A stretch of DNA of 40,677 bases from an uncultured Dialister sp. Its GTDB lineage: Bacteria; Bacillota; Negativicutes; Veillonellales; Dialisteraceae. The notes under the pieces were generated by a model. That model saw nothing but the letters and a program-made list of their open reading frames with translations. It was not told where the DNA came from and did no database searches. Made by a program: the position numbers and the translations under genes. The stretch covers positions 1 to 40,677 of the forward strand of contig UQQQ01000012.1 in assembly GCA_900543165.1 (NCBI GenBank), given 5' to 3'. Of the stretch, positions 7,574 to 14,979 are shown piece after piece. How positions within the stretch are numbered: the stretch's first letter is position 1; each line of letters opens with the position of its first letter.

Positions 7574-7601
7574 TTGATTTGCCAATGTGCCTTGCTACAA
7601 T
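7574..7601 (+). promoter_or_regulatory. Promoter of the HNH/glycine-zipper cassette
   Basis: TTGATT (7574-7579), 16-bp spacer, TACAAT (7596-7601). The transcript would have a leader of about 115 nt with small stems such as AAGTAC-g-GTACTT and a GGATAA/TTATCC pair. Confidence 0.6.
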
Positions 7602-7722
7602 AAGGATAAGTAAGTCATTGTCTGTAGGGCTATGGTGATGCGGCCTGAGGGAGAGGCATGTAGTAAGTACGGTACTTCAGGAAGCATTATCCATTTGTTT
7701 TACCATCGATAGGAGGGATTGA

Positions 7723-9120
7723 ATGGAGGAGGAAGAAAAGCGCCGGCGCCGGGAGGCTGAGGCTTTAGGAGCTATAGCGGCCGAGGATGCGGTGAATGCG
7801 TCGGTACGCCGCATGAGTGAGAAGTACAAGAAGCCGGAGCACTATACGGGAAACAGGAAGCTTTTTGACGCTGGCGGTGCCAAGCGAAGGACGAAAGAGA
7901 CCGATTTCTCTTCTGGGAAGCCGGTGAAGGATTCGTATACCGGAAAAGAGCTGCGTCTTCGAAAGCAGGAGGCCAAGCTAACATACGGAAAGAATTGGCA
8001 AGAACACATGGCGGAGGCGGATCATATCCATCCTCTTTCTCGGGTGGTGGAAGAGCATAAAAAGGATGCCTTTGCTACGGTAGACAATATCAAAGACGCA
8101 GCCAATAGTCCGGCAAATCTTAAAACCACGTCTCGGAAGTGGAACAATGCGAAGCGAGACCGGACGAATGAGGAGCTTTGCGAGGATGATACATATCTAA
8201 AGAACAAAGACCTTACCTTGTCTAAGAAAGCAAAGGAACGAGCTATAGCGGATGGCCGAAAGGCCAAGGCAGATGTGGACCGAGAGCTGCAATGGACGTC
8301 CCTCAAGAATGCGGCTGGAGAATTTCATCAGGCTGGGATGGAGACGGCCAAAGGCGCAGCACTATATGCCGGCAGTGCGTCCTTAGCCATGAATGCCGTA
8401 GCAGTGATTCGAGGAGAAAAGACGCCGGAAGAGGCTATCCAAGAGGTGGCCAAAGAAACAGTTACCGGGGTGGCTGTATCCTATTTTGCTGGCGGTTCAG
8501 TGAGTGTCATTTCCCATACCCTATCCACGTCCAGCAACCCCTTGTTTCACATCCTGGCAAAGGCTGGCGTGCCAGGGAAAGTGGTGAATGCGGTGCTGGC
8601 CACCTTTGGAAGTACCAAAGCCTATTTGGAAGGAAATATTACCGGTCAAGAGTACATTGCCCAACTGGGAGAAACGGGAATTGCCACCTATACTGCAGGA
8701 ATAGGCATGTATGTGGGGGCTATCGCGATTCCTATCCCTGTAGTAGGCAGTCTCATCGGCGGTATGGTAGGCTATGCGCTATCGGGGAAAGTTTTTACAG
8801 CCCTGAGCAGCACCCTTTCTTCAGCTAAGCTAGCGCGAGAGGAACGGATTCGCATAGAAAGGGAATGCGAAGAGGCCATTCAACAGATTCGTACCTATCG
8901 CCAGCAGCTAGATGAGATCGCAGAGCAATATTTCAAAGAAAACAAGAAAATTTTCAAAGAAGCGCTGGGGGATATGGAGTCTGGGCTGCAGCTGGGGGAT
9001 GCGGACGGATATATTCATGGAGCCAATACAATCATCCGTCAGCTGGATGGACAGGTTTCTTTCCAAAATATGGATGAGTTTGATGATTTGATGCAGAGGG
9101 ATCACACGATTAAGTTATAA
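7723..9120 (+). CDS. HNH endonuclease-like protein with C-terminal hydrophobic domain
   Basis: 465 residues, not a named family member I can identify. Residues 1-60 are highly charged. Residues about 68-150 look like an HNH nuclease: SYTGKEL, then EADHIHPL with Asp100-His101 and His103, then NSPANLKTT and RKWNNAKRD with Asn residues in the usual spacing. Residues about 205-365 are Ala/Gly-rich and hydrophobic, with several likely membrane or pore segments (AVSYFAGGSVSVIS, TAGIGMYVGAIAIPIPVVG). A charged helical tail follows, with GDADGYIHGAN. No signal peptide. ATG 7723 follows AGGAGGG at 7711-7717. The next gene starts 16 nt downstream. The pairing suggests an effector acting on DNA at or through a membrane, which is inference. 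Confidence 0.75.
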   Translation: MEEEEKRRRREAEALGAIAAEDAVNASVRRMSEKYKKPEHYTGNRKLFDAGGAKRRTKETDFSSGKPVKDSYTGKELRLRKQEAKLTYGKNWQEHMAEADHIHPLSRVVEEHKKDAFATVDNIKDAANSPANLKTTSRKWNNAKRDRTNEELCEDDTYLKNKDLTLSKKAKERAIADGRKAKADVDRELQWTSLKNAAGEFHQAGMETAKGAALYAGSASLAMNAVAVIRGEKTPEEAIQEVAKETVTGVAVSYFAGGSVSVISHTLSTSSNPLFHILAKAGVPGKVVNAVLATFGSTKAYLEGNITGQEYIAQLGETGIATYTAGIGMYVGAIAIPIPVVGSLIGGMVGYALSGKVFTALSSTLSSAKLAREERIRIERECEEAIQQIRTYRQQLDEIAEQYFKENKKIFKEALGDMESGLQLGDADGYIHGANTIIRQLDGQVSFQNMDEFDDLMQRDHTIKL

Positions 9121-9136
9121 AGTAAGGAGGTTTACT

Positions 9137-10144
9137 ATGCCAATTCCATTTATTCTTGGGGCTATCGCCGTGGGTGCCGGCCTTGTAGGTGCCAAAAAGG
9201 CCATGGATGCCAGTGATAAAAATTCACAGGCAAAACGGATTCAGAGAGAGTCAAAGAAAATTTTTGAAAGGGCAAAAAGAAATCTGCAGCAGGAACGAGA
9301 GACCACCGATCGTGCGCTGGCAACGCTGGGGAGAGCAAAGATAGACATCCTTCACGGCAGCATCACTCGGTTTGTGGATACCTTCGGAAAAATTCACCAT
9401 GTGGAGCTGACTGGTTCCCAAGGTATGGATGAGCTCGCAGGATTTGAGGTAAATAATAATACCTTGCGAGACATGCGAAAACTGGGAAGCTTGGCTACCC
9501 AAATAGCTTCCGGTGCTGTGGAAGGCTTGGCTGGTGGAGGACTGGTAGCTTTAGGTGCTTATGGTGCAGTTGGTCTGTTGGCACACGCTGGTACAGGGGC
9601 GGCCATTGCAGGCCTTTCCGGAGTGGCAGCTACCAATGCCACCCTGGCTTGGCTGGGCGGTGGTACATTGGCAGCTGGCGGTTTGGGCGTAGCTGGTGGC
9701 ACGGCCGTGCTAGGTGGTCTCGTAGCAGGGCCGGCCATTGCATTGATGGGCTTTGCTATGGACTCCAAAGCAGATGAAAATCTAGATCGGGCTAGGAGCA
9801 ACCGGGCAAAAGCCAGGAGAGCCGCAGAAGAAATGGATCTGGCTAGCGATGTTTGCTCCAAAATTACAAAACGAGCAGACATGTTCACCCGCCTTATGGC
9901 AGATGTGGATACCCTTTTCCAACCACTCATTGGGGAAATGGAAACGATTGTCCGCCAGATGGGCACCGATTACCGAAACTATAGCAAAGAAGCGAAAAAG
10001 ACCATCGCTATGGTCCTTTCTACCGCCAGTGTGGTAAAAACCATATTGGACACTCCGATTCTGACGCAGAAAGGGAATGTGACAACAGAATCCCTGACCA
10101 CCTATAACAAGGTGGAGAATTTCCTCTCGAAAGTACAGTCCTGA
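9137..10144 (+). CDS. Glycine-zipper membrane protein of the HNH cassette
   Basis: 335 residues. A short N-terminal hydrophobic segment (residues 4-19) is followed by a charged coiled-coil-like stretch (about 25-70). Residues about 117-207 are extremely Gly/Ala-rich and hydrophobic (GAAIAGLSGVAATNATLAW, GGGTLAAGGLGVAGGTAVLG), the pattern of glycine-zipper oligomerising or pore-forming helices. A second charged helical region follows. Related proteins are widespread in bacteria as hypothetical proteins, as far as I recall. The gene has a strong GGAGG 6 nt upstream, lies 16 nt after the HNH gene, and its stop shares one base with the next ATG, so all three genes are one operon. Function unknown. 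Confidence 0.75.
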   Translation: MPIPFILGAIAVGAGLVGAKKAMDASDKNSQAKRIQRESKKIFERAKRNLQQERETTDRALATLGRAKIDILHGSITRFVDTFGKIHHVELTGSQGMDELAGFEVNNNTLRDMRKLGSLATQIASGAVEGLAGGGLVALGAYGAVGLLAHAGTGAAIAGLSGVAATNATLAWLGGGTLAAGGLGVAGGTAVLGGLVAGPAIALMGFAMDSKADENLDRARSNRAKARRAAEEMDLASDVCSKITKRADMFTRLMADVDTLFQPLIGEMETIVRQMGTDYRNYSKEAKKTIAMVLSTASVVKTILDTPILTQKGNVTTESLTTYNKVENFLSKVQS

Positions 10145-10458
10145 TGGAATTTCCTTGCATTGCCTGCGGCCTGTGCTGTGAAAATGCCCGCTTCGTACCA
10201 GAACTGCAAAATCTCCTTAATGAAAAGGGACAGTGCCGCTACTATGATCCCAAAACAAAAAAATGTAGCATCTATAGCCATCGACCGACCATCTGTAATA
10301 CCACGACCATGTATGAACAACGATTTTGTACCTCTATGACAGAAAAAGACTATCTTTTGGCCAATCTTGCAGTGTGCTGCAAATTGAGCCAAGCTGCCGG
10401 GTATAAGGGAAATGTAGTACGGCTTTGTCAAATCATGGAAGAAATCATAAAGTCTTAA
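10144..10458 (+). CDS. YkgJ-type CxxCxxCC cysteine-cluster protein
   Basis: A small 104-residue protein with the hallmark FPCIACGLCC at residues 3-12, then CRYYD, KCSIYSHRPTIC and further Cys residues (FCTSM, AVCCKL). This is the zinc- or iron-chelating domain family UPF0153/YkgJ, proposed to hold a metal or Fe-S cluster. The ATG overlaps the previous stop by one base. Why a metal-cluster protein would travel with an HNH/membrane pair is unknown; sensing, maturation or modification are possible. A terminator follows at 10534. Confidence 0.85.
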   Translation: MEFPCIACGLCCENARFVPELQNLLNEKGQCRYYDPKTKKCSIYSHRPTICNTTTMYEQRFCTSMTEKDYLLANLAVCCKLSQAAGYKGNVVRLCQIMEEIIKS

Positions 10459-10533
10459 ATCGTTGAAAGAAATACAAGGGCAAGCACTGAACAACCGAAA
10501 ACTAAAAACACGTACACTGTGATCGATATGATA

Positions 10534-10585
10534 CCTCTAAAGCAGACAAGGTAAATAACCAAACTGCTTTAGGGGCTTTTTTATT
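10534..10585 (+). terminator. Terminator of the three-gene cassette
   Basis: CCTCTAAAGCAG (10534-10545) pairs with CTGCTTTAGGGG (10564-10575, one G-U), with an 18-nt loop and then CTTTTTTATT. Confidence 0.85.
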
Positions 10586-10693
10586 GTTCTGATATGATAC
10601 ACTATACAAAGAGCAACTTTTGCTACTTTGAGCTTACAGACGATTTTAAGACGGGTGCATTTTTTGAAAAATCGTAGAATTGTATCAAAATCA

Positions 10694-10780
10694 TTGTCCT
10701 AATGGATGAGACAGAAACCGTGCTATATTGTCTTATGAATGAGACAAAACAGCACAGTTTTTGTCTTATGTATGAGACAA
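10694..10780. promoter_or_regulatory. Three evenly spaced 20-bp palindromic operators
   Basis: TTGTCTTATGAATGAGACAA (10728-10747) and TTGTCTTATGTATGAGACAA (10761-10780) are near-perfect palindromes. TTGTCCTAATGGATGAGACA (10694-10713) is a weaker copy. Spacing is 34 and 33 bp, about three helical turns. An extended -10 (TGCTATATT, 10721-10729) overlaps the middle site. The array sits directly upstream of the DUF4236 gene and probably binds a dimeric repressor or activator on one DNA face. The regulator is not identified. Confidence 0.7.
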
Positions 10781-10802
10781 CAGGAGAAAGAAGGCAGAAG
10801 AA

Positions 10803-11447
10803 ATGGGTTTTCGTTTTCAGCGGCGGATCAAGATCATGCCGGGAGTGACGCTGAACGTCGGGAAGCGCGGGGTCTCGACGTCGATCGGGCGGCGCGGGGC
10901 GCATATCACGTTCGGACAGAATGGTGTCCGGACGACGGTGGGGATCCCGGGGACGGGGATCTTTTATACGTCGCTTTCAAAGCCTTCGCAGGCGCCGGAG
11001 GCGGGGAGCCGGGAGGCGTCGTGGCCGCATCTTTCGAAGTGTCCGTACTGCGGGCATGGGATGCGGAAGCGCTGGGATCGATGTCCGGCGTGTCATCAGG
11101 CGCTGGAGCAGCCGCTGCCGGAGGATGCGGTGCGCTGCCGAGGGTGCGGGCGGGTGTATGAGGGGAATATGCTCCGTTTCTGCCCGGCGTGTGGGTGCCG
11201 GCTGTTGGATACGCCGGTGGAGATCCTGCCGGAGATGACGGCGGAGGAGCGCGCGCAGTATGCGGCGGGGCACTGCGATGTGTGTCCACATTGCCGTGGC
11301 CCGGTGCCGGATGTCGCTGGGCTGAAGTATTGCCCGCATTGCGGCTTCGAGGTCTCGACAAGGAAGAATCGGCAGGCGTTCTGGGGGAAGTTCTTCTATT
11401 GTCTCTTTGTGGCGATCTTGATGATAGGTCTTTTCGTCATGATGTAG
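10803..11447 (+). CDS. DUF4236 domain-zinc ribbon-membrane protein
   Basis: 214 residues. Residues 1-57 match the DUF4236 pattern (MGFRFQRRIKIMPGVTLNVG, VSTSIGRRGAHITFG, TTVGIPGTGIFY), a small beta domain of unknown role. Three zinc-ribbon-like Cys pairs follow: Cys80/83 with 94/97, Cys112/115 with 127/130, Cys161/164 with 177/180. A C-terminal membrane helix (about 195-213) follows, giving a tail-anchored layout. The gene is markedly more GC-rich than the cassette before it. It lies behind three palindromes (10694-10780), so it is likely controlled by a dedicated regulator. Confidence 0.82.
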   Translation: MGFRFQRRIKIMPGVTLNVGKRGVSTSIGRRGAHITFGQNGVRTTVGIPGTGIFYTSLSKPSQAPEAGSREASWPHLSKCPYCGHGMRKRWDRCPACHQALEQPLPEDAVRCRGCGRVYEGNMLRFCPACGCRLLDTPVEILPEMTAEERAQYAAGHCDVCPHCRGPVPDVAGLKYCPHCGFEVSTRKNRQAFWGKFFYCLFVAILMIGLFVMM

Positions 11448-11607
11448 GATGTGAAACGTTCGTTTCTTGCTTTGCGGGGGAGCCTCTGGAATGTTGTCGT
11501 CCCTTACTTGTTTGCGAAAGAGGGGGAGCAGGTTCTATAGGTTCAGAGGGTTCAAAGGGATTGGTGTGGTGCTTTTCGTCATCCTGAGCGGAGGAAGACG
11601 TCGTATG
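11448..11607. other. Gap after DUF4236 gene, no feature recognised
   Basis: About 160 bp without a convincing gene or terminator, ending in an HCATCCTGAGCG-like fragment that resembles the degenerate CGAGCG repeat family. Confidence 0.4.
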
Positions 11608-11774
11608 TTAGGGAAACGCTGATTAAATCACAGAATCAGATTTCATATGGGTTTTTATACATAGAGTCGTCGACATCCTCCTTAAATAGCTCGCTATTCG
11701 CGCCCTCTGTCTCCTCGCTCTGTATAAAAATCCAAGAATGAAATCCGATAACGATTTAATCAGTGTTTCCCTAA
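11608..11774. mobile_element. MITE-like 167-bp element with long inverted repeats
   Basis: The ends are TTAGGGAAACGCTGATTAAA at 11608 and its reverse complement at the other end (11753-11774), one mismatch in 22 bp. Inner arms continue imperfectly (GATTTCAT and TTTTTATACA shared), so most of the element can fold as one hairpin. The same end sequence occurs as a short hairpin at 40371-40417 and, decayed, at 27842. It has no coding capacity. It could be a non-autonomous transposon or a retained palindromic repeat. Confidence 0.7.
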
Positions 11775-12000
11775 GCGCCGCGGAGTATAAATAGGGCGAT
11801 GCCCGAAGGTCGGAGATCACAGGCTTCCCGTTTGAGCATTTCCTGACATCGGTCGTTTGACCGCGAATGACAAAGATTTCTCGCTTGCGCTCGAAATGAC
11901 GGTCGGAGAGAGTCACCAGTCGCTCCTAGCCCCTCGCCAGTCATCCCTGCTTTCAAACTTTACGTCGGGGGAGTCTCAGCCGCTTGATTTTTCCTTGTAG
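11775..12000. repeat. Mosaic of interspersed repeat modules
   Basis: GCGCCGCGGAGTATAAATAG and GGCGATGCCCGAAGGT are followed by GATTTCTCGCTTGCGCTCGA, AAATGAC and rc-type heptads (CACCAGTCGC). No gene. Confidence 0.7.
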
Positions 12001-12068
12001 CTCTCTTGAAAAGATGGTAAAATGAAACCCTGGAACTTATTATACGAGAAAGAGGACTGGTAAGAGAT

Positions 12069-12716
12069 ATGAGACAGAAGGGGAACAACTTTGTGGAGTA
12101 TGCCCTCATGCTAGGTCTGGTGGTCGGGATCGGATGGGGCCTTTTGGGGTCTTACGGAGACGGGATTCCTAGGATCTTTGGCTCCGCCGCAGAGCTTCTT
12201 CAAGCGGGGAGCAAAAGTACGGAGCAGAAGGTCTATGACCGTCATATGAAGTGGCTGAAGGATACGCTTCTTGCACTCACCCAAAAAGAGATGGGCCCTG
12301 GGTTCCAGTCATTTTTTGACTATATGGGCGGACACGGACTGAATGGAAAATATTTCGATCAAAGAAAAGGCCCGGAGTTTACGACGGAGAATGGGCTGAT
12401 CGATGGTGACAGTCTGTCGAAATTTGTGGGACAGATCGATTCCAGTGCGCTCCAAAATGACAGCTGGGCGATGGTCGGTTATAAGGAAAAAGGCCAGCTG
12501 TACTATGCGGTCGCCATTTACAGTCCGGATAAAAATGGCGGGAAGACACTGGCCGAGCAGCCGGTGGGGAGGAAGGTCACGACGGATGTGTATCGGGTGA
12601 ATCCTGATACGAATGAGATCCTGCGTCTGAAGAATAATGTCTCGATGCAGGTGGGAGAGAACACACGAAAGGATGGAACTGGAACTAAGTATCATGTCCT
12701 TCGTGATCTGAAATGA
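12069..12716 (+). CDS. Flp-like (type IVb) prepilin with extended C-terminal domain
   Basis: 215 residues. The N-terminus is a class III prepilin signal: Lys-Gly at residues 4-5, then NNFVEYALMLGLVVGIGWG, with Glu at +5 after the predicted cut at Gly5 and a hydrophobic helix to about residue 26. Flp pilins are usually 50-80 residues; the additional 180-residue soluble domain (SFFDYMGGHGLNGKYF, LYYAVAIYSPDKNG) suggests a minor or tip pilin or pseudopilin. No other tad genes adjoin except the TadG-like gene 2.3 kb downstream. The ribosome site is weak. A terminator follows, so it is monocistronic. Confidence 0.7.
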   Translation: MRQKGNNFVEYALMLGLVVGIGWGLLGSYGDGIPRIFGSAAELLQAGSKSTEQKVYDRHMKWLKDTLLALTQKEMGPGFQSFFDYMGGHGLNGKYFDQRKGPEFTTENGLIDGDSLSKFVGQIDSSALQNDSWAMVGYKEKGQLYYAVAIYSPDKNGGKTLAEQPVGRKVTTDVYRVNPDTNEILRLKNNVSMQVGENTRKDGTGTKYHVLRDLK

Positions 12717-12730
12717 GAAGTACAGAGAGA

Positions 12731-12762
12731 AACGCACAGGCTTTTCCGCCTGTGCGTTTTTG
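12731..12762 (+). terminator. Terminator after prepilin gene
   Basis: AACGCACAGGC (12731-12741) pairs perfectly with GCCTGTGCGTT (12748-12758), then T run. Confidence 0.93.
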
Positions 12763-12815
12763 TGTAGGAATGCCGCTTTCGCTTTCCTTTTCTTCTACGA
12801 ACTGTCATATAAATA

Positions 12816-12824
12816 TGCTATAAT
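12816..12824 (+). promoter_or_regulatory. Extended -10 promoter of prfC
   Basis: TGCTATAAT, a perfect extended -10 box; no good -35 box is visible. Confidence 0.6.
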
Positions 12825-12856
12825 GAAGCGATGTATATTTTTGATTGAGGTGCAAT

Positions 12857-14464
12857 ATGACTGACTTAGAAGAAATCAAACGCCGCCGGACGTTTGCGAT
12901 CATTTCCCACCCGGATGCCGGCAAGACGACATTGACGGAAAAATTACTGCTTTACGGGGGTGCGATCCATCTCGCAGGCTCCGTCAAGGCGAGGAAGACG
13001 GCGCGCTATGCGGTGTCTGACTGGATGGAAATCGAAAAACAGCGCGGGATCTCTGTCACGAGCTCGGTGCTGCAGTTCGACTACCAGGGCTGCCGCATCA
13101 ATATCCTGGATACCCCGGGGCATGCGGACTTTTCGGAAGATACCTACCGCACGCTGATGGCCGTCGACTCGGCGGTCATGGTCATCGATGTGGCAAAGGG
13201 CGTCGAAGCGCAGACGAAGAAGCTCTTCAAGGTCTGCTCGGATCGTGGGATCCCGATCTTCACCTTCGTGAATAAGATCGACCATTTCGGTAAGAATCCG
13301 TTCGATCTGATGGCGGACATTGAAGATGTGCTTGGCATCCGTTCCTGTCCGATGAACTGGCCGATCGGTGTGAACGGTGACTACACGGGCATCTATGACC
13401 GTGAGACGGAGATGTGCCATATCTTCATCAAGGACAATGCCCATGGCGTGAAGAAGCTGGAAGTGATCTCCGGCAAGATCGATGATGAAGCCATCGTTTC
13501 TCAGGTCGGGCGGGAAGTACTGGATGCGCTCCGTGATGATTTGGAGCTTCTTGATGAAGCGGGCGATCCCTTCGATGCGGAAAAAGTCGCCAAAGGGGAG
13601 CTGACACCGATGTTCTTCGGATCGGCTATGACGAATTTCGGCGTACAGCCATTTCTGGAGAAATACCTCGAGCTTGCGCCGCCGCCGGAAGCGAGAAAGA
13701 CGCTGGAAGGCACCATCGAGCCGGAAGATCCGGCGTTCTCCGGTTTCATTTTCAAGATCCAGGCAAATATGGACCCGAAGCATCATGACCGTGTCGCTTT
13801 CATGCGTATCTGCTCGGGCGTCTTCGAGAAAGGCATCACCGTCCTGCATCGCCAGAGCGGCAAGATGCTCCGTCTCTCCCAGCCGCAGCAGTTCCTCGCG
13901 ACGGAAAGACAGACGGTCGAGAAAGCCTACCCGGGCGACATCATCGGTCTTTTCGATACCGGTGAGCTCGGTGTCGGCGATACCGTCTGCGAGAAGAAGC
14001 ATCCGGTCACCTTCATTGATTTCCCGGTCTTCCCGCCGGAGCTTTTTGCCCGTCTGTCTCCGGAAAGCAGCATGAAGAGAAAGCAGTTCCTGAATGGTGT
14101 CTCTCAGCTCGCGCAGGAAGGGGCGATCCAGGTCTACAAGCAGCCTTACGTCATGGAGTCTTTCATCATTGGCGCTGTCGGCCAGCTGCAGTTTGAAGTC
14201 ATGAAGTACCGCTTGGAAAATGAATATAATGTCCATGTGAATCTGGAACCGCTCTCCTACACCGCAGCCCGCTGGACAGAAGGGGATGTCCCGCCGGAAG
14301 AGCTTATTGGCATCGACAATGCGATGGTCGTCTATGACCGTCGCGAGCGACCTGTCTACCTCCTGCCGAATGCATGGCAGGCCGGCTGGCTCGCCCAGAG
14401 AAATCCGAAAGTCACCTTCCTGGAAAGCCCGCCGCTCGGCGTAGCGAGACTGGAAGGGAATTAA
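12857..14464 (+). CDS. prfC: Peptide chain release factor 3
   Basis: RF3 is the translational GTPase that recycles RF1/RF2 from the ribosome after peptide release. The 535-residue product has the G1 loop SHPDAGKTTL, switch regions with ISVTSS, G3 DTPGHADF and G4 NKID, then domain 2 and an EF-G-like C-terminal domain (GAVGQLQFEVMKYRLENEY). The order and length match RF3 rather than EF-G. ATG 12857 is chosen because GAGG at 12848 sits at good spacing; an upstream TTG at 12845 lacks support. The gene stands alone with its own promoter. Confidence 0.96.
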   Translation: MTDLEEIKRRRTFAIISHPDAGKTTLTEKLLLYGGAIHLAGSVKARKTARYAVSDWMEIEKQRGISVTSSVLQFDYQGCRINILDTPGHADFSEDTYRTLMAVDSAVMVIDVAKGVEAQTKKLFKVCSDRGIPIFTFVNKIDHFGKNPFDLMADIEDVLGIRSCPMNWPIGVNGDYTGIYDRETEMCHIFIKDNAHGVKKLEVISGKIDDEAIVSQVGREVLDALRDDLELLDEAGDPFDAEKVAKGELTPMFFGSAMTNFGVQPFLEKYLELAPPPEARKTLEGTIEPEDPAFSGFIFKIQANMDPKHHDRVAFMRICSGVFEKGITVLHRQSGKMLRLSQPQQFLATERQTVEKAYPGDIIGLFDTGELGVGDTVCEKKHPVTFIDFPVFPPELFARLSPESSMKRKQFLNGVSQLAQEGAIQVYKQPYVMESFIIGAVGQLQFEVMKYRLENEYNVHVNLEPLSYTAARWTEGDVPPEELIGIDNAMVVYDRRERPVYLLPNAWQAGWLAQRNPKVTFLESPPLGVARLEGN

Positions 14465-14979
14465 ATGAGGAATTAAGGAAAGAAGGTGGCGGCTTCGCCG
14501 GGATCCTTCGACTCAGGTCGCAGCTGTTCTGGTATTCGTTATCTCACATATGACGTTTCTCGCCGCTCAGGATGACGAAACGGGGCGATGCTCGCATTCC
14601 GCGCGCTGGTCGCTATCCTTAGTCACCAGTCACTATTTCCTCTGATCAATGAAAACGTCCGCCGTATGGCGGGCGTTTTTGCATGCATTTTTCATTTCAA
14701 ATCTTTGCGGAGACTATGGTATACTAAATGCGAATATGGTTTTTCGTGGCTGGTGATGGGAATTGCGTTTCATAAATAACTGGCAGTTAAATTGACCATC
14801 CAATCAAGTGAGAAGTTTGAGGTGAAGGCTCAGCGCATAAAATATGGAAGCGGCGCGGAGTTTTATATAAATCATGAATAGACTGTTTTATAAAATGAGA
14901 GGTATTGGGGCGCTATATGAATTGTGCGCCCCTTCCTCCACTCCTCACTCCTAACTCCTAACTCACATGAGGTGATACT
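14465..14979. repeat. Repeat-filled gap with terminator
   Basis: Fragments of the GTCATCCTGAGCG and GGTGGCGGCTTCGCCG modules at 14485-14600 and an rc heptad run (AGTCACCAGTCACT). After the terminator at 14652 there is a TATACT box at 14720, then a reverse copy of the hairpin block (GCGCATAAAATATGGAAGCG, about 14834) and CTCCTCACTCCTAACTCC just before the next gene. No gene is supported. Confidence 0.65.
14652..14680 (+). terminator. Terminator downstream of prfC
   Basis: AAAACGTCCGCC (14652-14663) pairs with GGCGGGCGTTTT (14668-14679, one G-U), loop GTAT, then T. Confidence 0.85.

Noticed and set aside
14588..14779. Short frame in the gap after prfC
   Set aside because: It reads straight through the prfC terminator hairpin and has no ribosome site.
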